Assembly (NCBI GenBank): GCA_007922305.1
Contig: ML677329.1
Coordinates: forward strand, 1,950,271-2,014,270
Source of the DNA: Dermatemys mawii
Lineage: Eukaryota > Chordata > Testudines > Dermatemydidae
Length of the DNA: 64,000 nt
Direction: 5' to 3'
Both the position numbers and the translations under genes were made by a program. The notes under the pieces were generated by a model. That model was not told where the DNA came from. It searched no databases and saw nothing but the letters and a program-made list of their open reading frames with translations. Numbering within the stretch: position 1 is the stretch's first letter; each line of letters starts with the position of its first letter. Positions 42,666 through 55,600 of this stretch are shown one piece after another.

Positions 42666-45600
42666 TAGTACGTGTTGTGTGTTTCACTTATGGGTTGCGG
42701 TTTGGATATGAGTTTTGTTTCTTGTATCTGCCAATCCTGCCAACTGAGTTTTTCAGGGTTTTAAAAAGTGAGAGGTTTTCAGGTTGGGAAATTCTCAGTG
42801 GGCTTGAGACAGCTGAGTCTAGACAGCGGGCAGGAACCACACACATTAAATACAAAAATACCTTACATTATTGTTCAAAAAAATAAATACATTGGTGGCT
42901 GCTAGCCAGTCCATGATTGCTGCATAACAATTCAGAACTTCCTAGCAATAACATGGACTGAAACTGTCTCTCCCTGCTCCAAAAGCACAAACTCCTTCCA
43001 TCTGAGCAAAAGGAGACTTTCTGCTAGCAAATTAGGACCTATAATACAATTCAGCAGTTCTGATTCCATCCAGCAGAAGACATGCATCGCACCCCACACA
43101 TACAGCACATGGCTAAATAGTAGAAAAAAAATTAAGCAATTCATACTCCTGTTTTTCAGAAAAGCATTTCAAAACAAGATAAAACAGACTAATATGTCCT
43201 CAGTAATCTAGTACGTAATAATCACAATGTTTCAAGCATGTCTCCCTTGGAGCTACTTAAGACATGCCTCTTTGTTGTGATATATGATGAGCAATTACTT
43301 CTGCTCATTAACAAATTACCTGTCCTGGACATTGTACCATACAGTTTGCATGAAGGTGCAGCTTAATTTCTTTTGTTGCAGATTTCTTGGCATCAACTTT
43401 GTTTAGACAGTGGACAACCTACTCAATCATTATCAGTTGGAAAATACTAATTCACTTTATAGATTCCTTACTTGGAATGAGATTTTTTAAAAGATTGTGT
43501 GTATTGTTTGTAACCCACTGGAAAAAATCTTTGTATTTATATTTGTATGTATTTATAAAGATTTAAATGAAATTCTGTCAATAAGCTAAAATGGATCTAA
43601 TCTGGATCTGTTAATGAAATAATGTTTGAGTGAAACAAAAGGAGTAGCCTCACAGTACATATTTTATATGGTTTCTCTTTCTGCAGAGACTTATTCCTGT
43701 GCTTCTCCCCAGTGCAAACAAACAAACAAAACCCTTGATTATATATATTTCTTTCCTTCCTGAAAAACAACCTGTTTATAATCAAACATGATAATATTTA
43801 TACATAGAGAAAAAAATAAATGGAGGCTATTCAAGTGGTTTTATTAGCTTTAGACAGTGAGATAGCTGGAGAGGTACTGGCTAACAGTGAAGTCATGCTT
43901 TAGGGGATAAAATGGTTTGTTAAATGAGAAAATAGCTGAAAAAGGAGTAAAGAGTCAGTGGTTATAACTAGTATCTACTCAATGGAAAGAGGTCACTAGT
44001 ATATTTGCCCTAGGGTTTGTTTTGTGACTACCCTTGTGAATAAGTCATATTTGATCAGAATATAAACATATGACAAAGGCTTGCTGCTGATGCTGAAAAC
44101 CGTGTTCTAACAAACAATATGTAGCAATGCAACAGGATTCAGAGGGAGTGGGAATATTAGTTAAGCAACTGTCTCCATTTATGCACAATGCTATTTAACG
44201 TACAAAAAACATAACAGATAAGCCTCAGAGGGAAAACAACCAGTAGACAGTGATAATACTTACTCAACAAGACAGTCAAGGAGCAGATTAATCAAGAAAT
44301 AATTATATGTAAATGGAGACTAATCATTAGTCATCTGATGTAGTAGAGAACGACATAGGTACGTGAAAAAAGGAACACAATTCAAATCAAGCCAAGTGAT
44401 TGTTTCTGTGCAAACCCCAGTTTCTCTGTATGGGGAAAACAAAGGGCTGAATTAACATCCTTGCTCTTCTCAGGATTTAAATCTAGGGTTCCAGATGTAA
44501 TTTCAAGTATGACACTCTGGCCATTAACCTATCCCCTCCAGCATAAAGCACCGGGCTGTCGAGATTGCAGTTCTGAAAGGTCACACTGGTACAATAAAAG
44601 CAAATATCTTTCAAACTATATCGCAATTCATTTGTCACTGTTTTTAAAGAGCCATGAAATCACCACACATTGTAGTAAAAACAAACAGACTCAAAATATG
44701 TAAGAGTCAAAAAGCTGATATTAATGAAAGACAACACATTTTTGTTAGCAGTTCAGCCATTCATTAAGTTCCTTCAGAAATCTTAGTTGTTTGAGGTTTG
44801 GACCTGGTTACTTGCTGCTACATTAATTAGCAATTTATTCTAGACCTCCTCCTTTCACATCTCAATCTTTCTCATCTTAATTACCCGAAAAATTTCTTCA
44901 CAGTTTCTCATCTTTATTACCTGAAATACATTTTCTGATATTATCTTCCTCAATTATTCCCCTTTACTCACCTGATGGCCCAACAGACGCATTGAATTTT
45001 CCACAGACTTCCTACCTCCAATATCCTTAATAATTTAAGTGTTGATAACATTTTAGGTTAATTGTTCTTCAGATTAATCCCCCCACTTTCATGTTACATT
45101 TTACCTGACAGAGTTTACATTAATTTCTATTTACTTCACTTGGGCTGAATTTCCATTTATTAAAGGATACTTGATTGACTAAAATTACCACTTGATGTCT
45201 GGTTATTTAACTATACTGGTTTGGACTTGCTATCTTACTTTCTTTTTCATTTAGGAGTCTGAAAGCCTTCTGTGACTCAGTGATGCTGTCCTTAAACAGC
45301 CACCCACTTGGGTTTTAATTGCCTTGTTCCTGACTGTAAAATATCTTTGGTAAGTTTTCTAATTTATTTATTGTAAAGCTCCATTTGATGTTAATGTTAT
45401 AGCAATAGGTTTGGGTACAGTTCCTTCTCTGAGAATGTTGAGTTTACTTGTAACATGGTCACTATTACTTAATTATAATTGAGCCACTATTTACTTGAGC
45501 CAGCTCTTTTGTGTTACTTAGTGCTATGGTAAGAGGAGCCTGTCTTCCTATGTGCTCCAGAATTAGCTGTTCCATGAATCAACTATTTAAGCTGTTGAGA

Positions 45601-46879
45601 AATTGCTCCTCCAAACCTGGTCTCCAGATTTACATTTGACCAGTTTACATGCAGGTAAGCTGAAGTCATGCCTCATTAAGGCTTGATCTCCCTAAAACAC
45701 TACACACTCAATAGAGCTACCTAGGAATCAGGATTTCCATTCCACAGGAATTTTTGACATTAAAAAAAAAAACAAAAACAAAAACCACCTATCTGAATCT
45801 TAATGTAAAGCTGAAGTTTGAAATTGCCTGTTTAACAAAAAATCCAAAAAAAAAAAAAAAAGTTTTTATTTGCCACTACTCACATGATCAAAATGTTGCA
45901 AATAGTTTCATTTAGATAAATGTATCATTTCAATAGTCAAACTTTGTTTCAGGTTTATTAGAGTCATTCTGTTTAGATTAAAACATTAATTTTAATGTTT
46001 ATATATATATAATTTCAATGTAAGAATCAAAATGAAATGAAACAAAACATCGAAATGAATGAGAAAGTTGAAATGACCCACTTTGCCCTTTTCCCACTGA
46101 AAATGTTGTGTGAGTCCACATACTCCAAATAAATATTTCTTTTCTATGAAACTGCATTTTTTTACAGAAAAATGCTCCATCGTAAATTTTTCAACCAGCT
46201 CTACTCAATACACATTTTCCTAATCCAGAGCATCAATAGCATAATGCTAATAATGGATTTGTATTCTTCAGATATGGGATTTTATCAATAATTTCAAGAG
46301 CCAAATGTTCAGCCTTTAGAGAAATTAACTGCCCCAACACATGGGTATAGTCTATACCGTACATGCTAGGCTGCATACATTCACATTTCTCTCCTCCTCA
46401 AGGGCAATGATAATTTATTATTCTACCTTCCTCTTTCAATACAACACAATACACTGCTAAATGTAAACATTTTAGAACCATTTTAATTACACTGCAGTAA
46501 AAAGTGCTCCATTTAAAATAATCTTGCTGTGAGCCTTTGGACAGTAATGTAGTATTAGAGCTCTTCCCTCTTCATATGACCAGGTGCGCCCCTATCACTA
46601 CAATATCTCAGGTGCTCTCAATTGTCACCCACAGCTCTCATTTAATATCAGTGCAATTCTCTTAAAACGTCTGCTTGAGAAGCAAGGAGGAAGAAAACCC
46701 AGAAAAACCATTTGAGAAACGAGGGACTGGACAGCCGAAAGGCGAGTTACGTGTCCTGTCCTTCAAACTGTAATGAACCAGCGCCAAGTCGTGTCCCCAG
46801 CATGAATCTCCACATATGGATCTTATAGCAGCCTGTGGAGGAAGAGGAGAGGGGAGAAGAATCACCTGCTTCTGTAATG

Positions 46880-47310
46880 CTGTTTGTCTGCTGAGTCAGG
46901 GATTGGGTCCAGAGTAGGTATGCATCAGTCCATGTTCATTGGGAGCACACACATCCCATTCCCTGCCCACCATGTTGGCCCGACAGTGATTGCTAAGCAG
47001 CAGCAGCATCAGCCTGAGTTATTTCCTTTTCTGCTGGTTCCTTGGTGTTGCAAAGCTCCCCTTTAAGAACAGCCACAGCTGGGGTGAGGGGTGGTGAGGG
47101 GCCCCAAAGCCAGAGCAGTCCCACATGGATTTTGCATGGAAGGCCCAGGCTTCTTCCAGATCAGCCCAGGATTCTCCTGGATTCCAGAGGCTCTGTGGGG
47201 TTCATTGGCAGCCCATGGCCTGTTCTATGGAAGGGGAGCCATCCGCGTCTCAGTGGGATGAAGTGCAGGAGAAAGTTCTGCAGTTTCCCTCCACTATAAA
47301 GGTACATTGC
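46880..47310 (+). repeat. Unclassified GC-richer segment
   Basis: The base composition stands out from the AT-rich intron. Frames at 47042-47322 contain no motif I recognise. The text GGAAGGCCCAGGCTTCTTCC and CAGAGGCTCTGTGGGGTTCA is reminiscent of turtle interspersed repeats, so an element fragment is likelier than a gene. No matching splice phase to MCUB exon 2 was found. Confidence 0.3.
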
Positions 47311-48457
47311 CTCAGTGCTTAATTGCAAACAGCCCAGTTAAATTAATTCACTGGTACTGAAGTCAACTGATTACAGACTTTCCTAGGCATTCATCTATCT
47401 CAGCAAACAACAACAGACATGCTATGTGAGGGGTTTCTATATGCTTTAACATTGGATTAGCTAAGTATAACAATGCTTCTTCTAGGTTTAAAATATTATT
47501 ATGTAAAAACATAAAATGAGATTAATGTAACTATATCCAGCTATTTATGAGTAAGTTCTCAATATTTTACTTACATGTTTTAGCATCCCCAACACATAGC
47601 GACATATTATTGGGAGAAAAGGACTGGGGAGATGTGTGCATGCATGCAATATTAATTCTCTAAGAGAAACATATCTGGAAAGCAATTCATGTGGAATGAC
47701 AAGATTTGAAAAGCCAATAGCTGTGATTTGTGACCGAGCCTGTACTCCAGAAATTAAATGACAGTTTAAAAAATAAAAATAAAAAGGGGCTGCACATCCA
47801 AAATCATTACTGATCTAGATACCTTATCCCAAAATGAATCAGTCTTTCAGACAAAGTTAATAACAAGTACAAGTGAAGTTACAATTTAAAAGTTGTTCAC
47901 TAGACATATTTTATAAGTTAGTTTTTTGTTAGTTAGAAAACATAGGTATAAAGGAGCAAGATATTATGAGCCCTAATGAACACCCTAACAACCATTTTAT
48001 ATAACTGTTCATTTGAGCTATGGAAATGCCTCCCTGTTTTGAACGGCAACCCCTGTATTAACATTTCAATAATTTCTTTCTGCTTTTATTGACCAGAATT
48101 TTCATTGTGTTCTCTGCAGTTCCTAGAATTGATTTAAATCAATCAAATGGAATAAGACATTTTTTATATAAATTACAATTCTTGTTCAGGAGGCTGGTAA
48201 ATTTGAGCAATTTATCAGCTAGGGGACAATTAATTTTTTTTATTTTTTATTTTTTTTTTTTTAAAAAAAAGATAATTCACTCTCTCAAATAATACTGTTG
48301 TATACAGTTACAATTTCAGCCCAGAGAAGATAAATGTCCAGTGCTCTAAGTGTCAGAAACAGCCGTTTTCTCTCTCTTAAGGAAGTCACTGCTGATAAAT
48401 TCGCTTATCTTTCTCAACAACAGCTTCTGCATAACAATAGGAATTAGAAAGCAAATA

Positions 48458-48759
48458 CAGTAGAACCTCAGAGTTTTGAACGCCTCAGGAATGGAGGTTA
48501 TTCGTAACGCTGAACTATTAATAACTCTCAACAAAACTTTATGCTTCTTTAAAAAGTTTACAACTGAACATAGACTTACTACAGCTTTGAAACTTTACTA
48601 TGCAGAAGAAATATGCTGCTTTTTCTTCTTTTAGTAATTTACGTTAAGTATTGTATTGTATTTGCCTTTTTTTGGTCTGTACTGCTGCCTGATTACGTAC
48701 TTCCAGTTCCAAATGAGGTGTGTGGTTGACTGGTGGTTTGTAACTCTGAGGTTTTACTG
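48458..48759. mobile_element. mariner/Tc1-type miniature element (302 bp)
   Basis: Terminal inverted repeats CAGTAGAACCTCAGAG and CTCTGAGGTTTTACTG differ at one base and are flanked by TA on both sides (48456-48457, 48760-48761), the Tc1/mariner target duplication. There is no transposase frame, so it is a non-autonomous copy. Confidence 0.85.
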
Positions 48760-48882
48760 TATCTTCTCCCAAATGGAATATTTTATTGTGCTGTTTTGAA
48801 CAGTACTATGGAGGATTCAACTGCACTGTACATATCTAAGGCTTAATCTCACAATTCACTGAAGAGTTACAGTTTTTGTAAC

Positions 48883-49282
48883 CATAGGCACCGACTCCAA
48901 GGGTGCTCTGGGGCTGGTGCACCCACAGGGAAAAACTGGTGGATGCAGAGAACCCACCGGTAGCTCTTCCCCTGCCTCCCTCCCCAGCTCAGCTCCACCT
49001 CCTCCCCTGAGTGCACCACCACATCCTGCTTCTCTCCCCTCCCTGCTGAAACAGCTGTATCATGCAGCAAGCCTGGGAGGCGGTAGGCGGGGAAACGCAG
49101 CACACTGGAGGTAGGAGGCAGGGCCGGGGTGGGTATTTGGGGAGGGGTCCAATAGGGGCAGGGAGGGATAGAGTTTGGTTGGGACTTTGGAGCAGCGGTG
49201 GAGTCGGGCTGGGGCCAGGGCCGGGGGGGGGGGGGGGGGGGCTGTGAGCACCCACCAGCGCCGGAAAAAGTTGGCACCTGTG
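48883..49282. mobile_element. hAT-type miniature element (400 bp) with G19 tract
   Basis: The ends CATAGGCACC and GGCACCTGTG are imperfect inverses. Flanking octamers TTTGTAAC (48875-48882) and TTTGTAGC (49283-49290) match at seven of eight. The interior is GC-rich with a run of nineteen G at 49223-49241. Proline/glycine-rich frames on both strands are artefacts. It lies 123 bases from the mariner-type element. Confidence 0.75.
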
Positions 49283-50166
49283 TTTGTAGCCTCTTTTTGC
49301 AGGTGTAAATGAAGGTTACAAAGTAACAAAAGGAATCTTGGAACTTCCATCAGCAATTCCAACTGGTACTATTACTGTAGACACTGCAGCAATTTTGGTG
49401 TACCTACTCCAACATAATACTCTTCTGGCCCTTGGGCAAAACACCCCATGCTTTACATCTCTGGAAGCGAATGACACAAAAGATTCATAGTTCTTAGCTG
49501 GCTTCAATTATTCGTAACAGTTAATAATCACTAAGGATCTTTAAATTTCCTCCCCCTGCACAGCCTTCTGTAGATGATTAAACACTGGATTTAAGTAACC
49601 AGATAAATAAAATCAATGGCTGAAACAACAGCATTAATTAAGATGTCAAAGTCCCAGGATAATTTACCAAGAGGCCAAATAATGCCTTTCAAGAGCACAG
49701 AATATTTCTAAACTTGCTTCAGAATTCAGTTTCCATTCCTCAAGTACAGGCATGTCCTTAGCAGATTTGCACTGTCCTTAGGTCAGATTATGCCCCTTAG
49801 ATCCACACATCTCTGAAAAAAGAACCCTTCTGCTCTATATGGGAAGAGGTGAAGAGGATCAGCCACCTCTGGAGCATCACCCTTCCCATCCTCAGTCCTG
49901 TAGAGGGCCTCATGTGGGGCTGGGAGAGAAAAAACAGTAAAACTCACTAGTCTAAATTCATCATCCAAACTAGGTGAAGTGCAAAAAAATCCCTGCATAT
50001 ATGAGGAAGAGTAAATTAGATTACTAATTATTTTTAACCATTTAAGATGTTATTCATATAGGTAAGTGAATGTGACTCTTAAAAATACTCTATATGATTT
50101 TTAACATGTAGAGATCCCTTTAAATGGGACTCAGACAACTGTGAGCATAACAGAACAACACAAATG

Positions 50167-50922
50167 TAAAAACAATGAGGTGTTTGTTGGCATCTTAAAG
50201 ACTAACAGATTTATTTGGGCATAAGCTTTTGTGGGTAAAAAACTCACTTCTTTTACTCTAGCGATACACAATAGGACCCTCCCATACCATCAGAGGCTCA
50301 TTCACTTGCACATCTACTAATGTGATATATGCCATCATGTGCCAGCAATGCCCCCTCTGCCATGTACATTGGCCAAACCGGACAGCCTCTATGTAAAAAG
50401 ATAAATGGACACAAATCAGACATCAGGAATGGTAACATACAAAAGCCAGTAGGAGAACACTTCAATCTCCCTTACTCAACAACAGATTTAAAAGTAGTAA
50501 TACTTCAATAAAAAAAACTTCAAAAACAGACTTCAGTGAGAAACTGCTGAGCTACAATTCATTTGCAAAATTAACACCATCAGTTTGGGCTTGAAGAGGG
50601 ACTGGAAGCGGCTGGCTCACTACAAAAGCAATTTTCCCTCTCTTGGTATTGACACCTCCTCATCAATTATTGGGAGTGGACCACATCCACCCTGACTAAA
50701 TTGGCCTTCAACATTGGTTTTCCATTTGTAAGGGAACTCTCTTCTCTTCATGTGCCAATATATACTTATGCCTTTATCTGTAATTTTCACTCCATGCATC
50801 GGAAGAAGTTGGTTTTTTACCCACAAAAGCTTATGCTCAAATCAATCTGTTAGTTTTTAACGTGCCACCGAACTCCTCATTGTTTTTGTGAGTACAGACT
50901 AACACGGCTACCCCTCTGAAAC
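50167..50922 (+). mobile_element. Penelope-like element remnant with GIY-YIG domain
   Basis: The centre encodes a GIY-YIG endonuclease segment: VIYAIMCQQC in one frame, then MYIGQTGQPL, NGHKSDIRNG and PVGEHFN in another (50329-50511), so one frameshift separates the two halves. The flanks 50167-50252 and 50803-50889 are inverse copies containing ATAAGCTTTTGTGGGTAAAA and ending near CTAACACGGCTACCC. Inverted pseudo-LTR-like flanks plus GIY-YIG identify a Penelope-like retroelement; the reverse transcriptase part is missing. It lies in MCUB intron 1. Confidence 0.75.
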
Positions 50923-53414
50923 TTGAACATAACTCTTCTAAATTTAAAGTTTACAAGCATTTCTCCCTTCAGAAGAATCTCAAGTTGATTTTTCATTATC
51001 CAAAAAGGAGAGTACATTACATTTAGAGGGAGCAAATGCATATGCTGTTGATATATCTGAAAATGTTTTGTAAACATATGAAGAAACAGGCCAAAGTACT
51101 TCTAGCAAGTGAAAAAAGAAGCAGGAATAAATCCAAATTATTTTACCATGTTTTCATTGCTCTGTTCAAGACTAACACATTAGCTCCCTCTTATATCTAT
51201 CTATGGCTGTATCTTAGTTTATCTTTTAAAAAAAAACAAAAAAATGAATGCACAGTCTCAAGCTTCTTCTCATGTGAAGGACCACTCCAAAAGAAGGTAC
51301 TTCTAGAAAGAATTTATGCCTGCCAAAATTAATGGAGTAGGCAGCCTTTCTGCAAGAGGGAGACACATGTACCTTAATCAGAGCTTTGTGATAAATTTGA
51401 GTTCACACAGTTTTTCTAACATTTCTCACATAGTATACACAAAACAGTCATTAGAGTAAAATGCTCAATAAATTTAAGCAATCACAGAAATAAACAATGG
51501 GCCAAATTTATCCATTCTCTGCAATGTTGTTACACCATTGATATGTTTGGTCCATTATCCTGAAGCAAGATTTACATACTTCCTCCTCTTCATTTTCTTT
51601 TCATCAGTTTTCTTTTGCTGGTTTCTCATCCCTGCACCTACTCCTCTTCTCAAATGTAATTGGTTTCTCAATTTCTACTATTTACATGTGTCTACGTTTA
51701 TTACAGCTCCAGTTACAACTTCAGATGTTCTGTTTGGGATATTTTGGAGGCACCGGTACTTGTCAAAATCAATTCACTGTGTCATAACAAGAGATGCTGA
51801 AAACAGTAACACTAATGCAGGCTGAAAACTGAGAGACAGCCTCCCCTCTCCAAGAGCGCTACCCGTGATAAGGTGCCACTCCTCAGCAAATGAGCATCTC
51901 CGAAAGCACTGGTGGGAGACAGAAAAGAACTGAGCAGCAGAAGAGAACTTCTGAGCACAAGATCCTCCAGGAAGCATAAAACTATTTAGAAACTACAGGT
52001 CTCCCCCACCCCCAGCTTTCCTTTTCAAAGCAAGATGACTGTCAAGCAAGCATGAAAAGGGGGGCAAACAGAATAAATATTGTTACACACATTGGGAGCA
52101 TCTGAATGTAAACACATAAGTCATACTTGCATAGGTCAAAGAAGAAAATATACCATACTTCACATTGATTTAAGAAAATATATTTAAGCATGAAGTTACA
52201 TATTCTCCTTTCCACACCGGCACAGTAAAGCCACCATGCAATTTAGCTGATGGATATATTATTTCCATCTTTTGAGGGGGGCTGCAGCATATTACAATTT
52301 ATGACCACGAATTTAAAAACGGTTTTCAATCTTATCTTTTCTCCATAGTTTATTGCACTCCTTCTCTATTGTCTTACTTCCTCATGCTCCAATGCGTCTC
52401 TCCTTGACCCTTCTCTCCCCTATGCCTTCCTCCCCATGTGTGAAACCTTGTCAGCATTTAAGTCAATGACAAAACTCCTAGTGTCCAACTTTGAGCCTTC
52501 CATCACCCTTTTCCTCCTGCTAGGTTCCCCATCCTTCTCCTCTTTCCCACAGGGAGAGGAAGGAACAAAGAAAGTAGCTTCCAAAGGATTTAAGGTTTCA
52601 GAGATCTGGCAGCGTCATCCACTTTCAAGAACGCTTACAATCAGATATTTATAGTGCTCAAACTACAAAGAATCTATACAATCTTTACAATCTATTTTAT
52701 TCCCAGGTCTGGGGCCATGATCCATAGGGAGACTCAAATCAGGATGAGTCAGACAGTGACAGGAAACATATTTATGGCAAGAAAATAGGTTTGCTTCCAG
52801 TCAGGAGGTGAAGTCTACATCTGAGAACTGCACCATCTGTTTTTGAACAGGATTCTCAGTCAAAAAATGAATTTGTTGCAACAGACAGGAAGTGTTCAAG
52901 TTGTTCCACAGAATATATCTCTGTTCTTGAGGTCTGCTTTTATGAACAAGGACTCTGACCAGAGAAAAGCTGTTGCAATCTTTGACTTTAAAACTAATGA
53001 AAAGAGACTTTCTTCTTAACAGGTTTAGAGTATGTCCTATTAGATATCAGCCTGGCTGTCCCTCCCTCTTCAAGGGTTGGGAAATAGCTTAGCATAAGAC
53101 ATGTTAATTGGCTCCATCCCTATTAAAAAAATAATCCAGCTCTAGCAACAGCGAAGTTCTTCAGACTGCCTGCTAAGGTAAAGCTATAATTTTTGTCTTT
53201 GCTTGTATTTCAGCAGAGATGAGTTAACAGAAGAGAAAAATAGGAGTGAAAACCATCAGCTTAACCTGTTCATCCAATGTTGTTTGTTGCTTTACTGACA
53301 TTCTACCTAACTCACTCATTTTTCTTCTGAAGAGTTTCTCAGATAACTGAAACATATTCTAGAAGATAATAAAAATTTTGAGTAGCAAATCAAATTAATT
53401 TTTCAATTAAAAGT

Positions 53415-54540
53415 GAGGTGACAGGTTGGATAGTAGAAACCCCCTTGGGAACTGCCACTTGATGTAATGAAACTACCTCTGAGCCCGTTTTCCCTGGCAG
53501 CTTGGGACTTCAGTGCCCTGCCTGGTTGTGCCAGACATGCTAGCTTGCTACAAACACAGACCCAGGTCTGAACTACACCCCTCAAAAGCTGCAGGCTTAA
53601 CTGAAAACAGCTTAAAAAGTGCTCGTCTCCAGCACTCAGTAGCCAACTCCCAATGGGATTCAAACGCCAAATAAATCCGTTCTACCCTGTATAAGGCTTA
53701 TACAGGGTAAACTCATAAATTGTTCACCTTCTATAAGACGGATAGAGAGGCACTGCTGTTTGCCCACCTCCCCAGGTATTAATGCATAGTTTAGGTTAAT
53801 TAATAAGTAAAAAGTGATTTTATTAAATACAGAAAGTAGGATTTAAGTGACTCCAAGTAATAACAGACAGGACACAGTGAAATTACCAAGCAAAATAAAA
53901 TAAAATACACAAGTCTAAGCCTAATACAGGAAGAAAAGTCAATACAGATAACATCTCACTCTCAGAGACGTTTCAATAAGTTTCTATCACAGATTGGAGG
54001 CCTTCCTAGTCTGGGCACAATCCTTTCCCCTGGTACAGCCCTTGTTCCAGGTCAGGTGGTAGCTAGGGGATTTCTCATGACTGCAGCCCCCTTTGTTCTG
54101 TTCCACCCATTTATACGGTTTTGGCACAAGGCAGGAATTCTTTGTCCCTCTCTGGCTTTCCACTCCTTCTAAATGGAAAAGCACTAGGTTAAAGATGGAT
54201 TCCAGTTCAGGTGACATGATCACATGTCACTGTAAGCCTTTTTACCCACTTGACAGTACACATGTACACAGGAAGACTTGACTGTAGATAGTTCTGTTTA
54301 TTTGTAATTGTCCTAACTGATGGGAGCCATCAAGATTCCAGACCACCATTAATGGCCCACACTTTGCAAAATTACAATAGAACCTCAGAGTTATATTTCA
54401 TATTTCTAGTTTCAGATATAAGAATGATACATTTGTACAAATAGGATGACCACACTTAGTAGATTATAAGCTTTGTAAAGGTACCTTACAAGAGATCTTT
54501 TGCATGAAGCATATTTCAGTTACATTATATTCACATCCAT
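53415..54540. mobile_element. About 1.1-kb interspersed repeat (turtle LTR/retroelement-like)
   Basis: The whole stretch reads like one dispersed element: CCAAATAAATCCGTTCTACC, AAGTGATTTTATTAAATACA, CCCCTGGTACAGCCCTTGTT, then GGTGACATGATCACATGTCA and GCATGAAGCATATTTCAGTT. I recognise it from memory as common in turtle genomic sequence, but cannot class it. It includes a 27-base palindrome at 53683-53709. Frames here are not genes. Confidence 0.5.
53683..53709. repeat. 27-base near-perfect palindrome
   Basis: TACCCTGTATAAG and its exact inverse CTTATACAGGGTA flank a single G. It forms a 13-bp stem with essentially no loop in either strand. It is embedded in the repeat at 53415-54540 and probably belongs to that family. 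Confidence 0.9.
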
Positions 54541-55039
54541 TAGCATATTTTCATAAAATCATAGAGTGCAACATCACAAGTGACAGTTTGTTTAGCTGTT
54601 TAAATTGTATTAAAAATTTCAAAAAGTTTTTTAAAAATAACCCTTCAAAAATGGAACTAAATGTTCACATTTTATTCAACCCAAGGTGAATTTTACACAT
54701 TTGGGTTCACTACATTTTTTTCAAACACTTGCATTTTGGACCAACTGCCCCACGCAACACTGCTTCATTTTTTTTTATTTTTTTTTTATTTTTTTTTTTA
54801 ATGGCCAGCGAACCAAAATAGTTCTTTGCACAATTCTATCATTTACATTTTTATATTTTTCCAACTTCACATTTCCAGAACATTTTACTACAAGTTTTGA
54901 TAAGTGATGTATAGAATCGAAAATATCATTAGTGCATTATCTTAAGGGGGTGGCCCAGTTAGAATGTGCTACTAGAACAAGTATCTCGGATACAGGGTTC
55001 CTTCTCCAAGGAAACATGGATCTTGGAAACAAATGCAGG

Positions 55040-55600
55040 TTTTAGATGAACACTTTTTTACTCTGCTTCAGAATTGCTTCCTTCAGGGTCATCATGACAA
55101 TGGGGCAGAGGGCAAGGTCAATGCTCCCAGTGTCTGATCCACATTGTGAGAGAAGGAACCGCAGCAGCCCTGGAGTGTTTTTATTTGTTGCACATGGACA
55201 GTGAGACAATAGGGGTTCCAGTTGGCCCCTGACAACAAGGAAGGAACATTGACACTCCAGACACATGATGAAGAGTGGTCAGGTGGATGCCTGATGCACC
55301 TTATAGGGGTTTGCTTTGAGTTTGTGTTTGGTGGTAGGAAGCACGTAAAGAGGAGAAGTGGTGAACAAGGAGAGGTAACGTACAGACAGTGAAGAAGAGT
55401 TAAACAGTGAACGGCAACAGAACTGATAGAAGAGACAATCAAGGAATAAAAGCACCAGAAGAGAAAAACATGGACAAAAGCCCACCTTGCTGGGATGAGG
55501 TGAGGTGGTGTCTTAATCTGTCACAGAAAACATGCACTGCCACCCACAAAGAGCAGACCAGGCACTGGAAAGTGCAGGAGCATCAGCAACTACGGTAGTG
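55040..55600. other. Unclassified segment with a 116-codon minus-strand frame
   Basis: More evenly composed than its surroundings, with overlapping minus-strand frames (55042-55266, 55092-55442, 55279-55485) rich in Ser, Leu and Cys. No motif, splice context or similarity is recognised. Overlap in several frames suggests a decayed repeat rather than a gene. Confidence 0.3.

Noticed and set aside
46662..47322. GC-richer region considered as MCUB exon 1 or a nested gene
   Set aside because: No conserved motif, CpG density below that of the CASP6 island, and repeat-like text.
55092..55442. 116-codon minus-strand frame as a gene
   Set aside because: It overlaps two other frames on the same strand, lacks recognisable domains, and lies deep in an intron without splice support.
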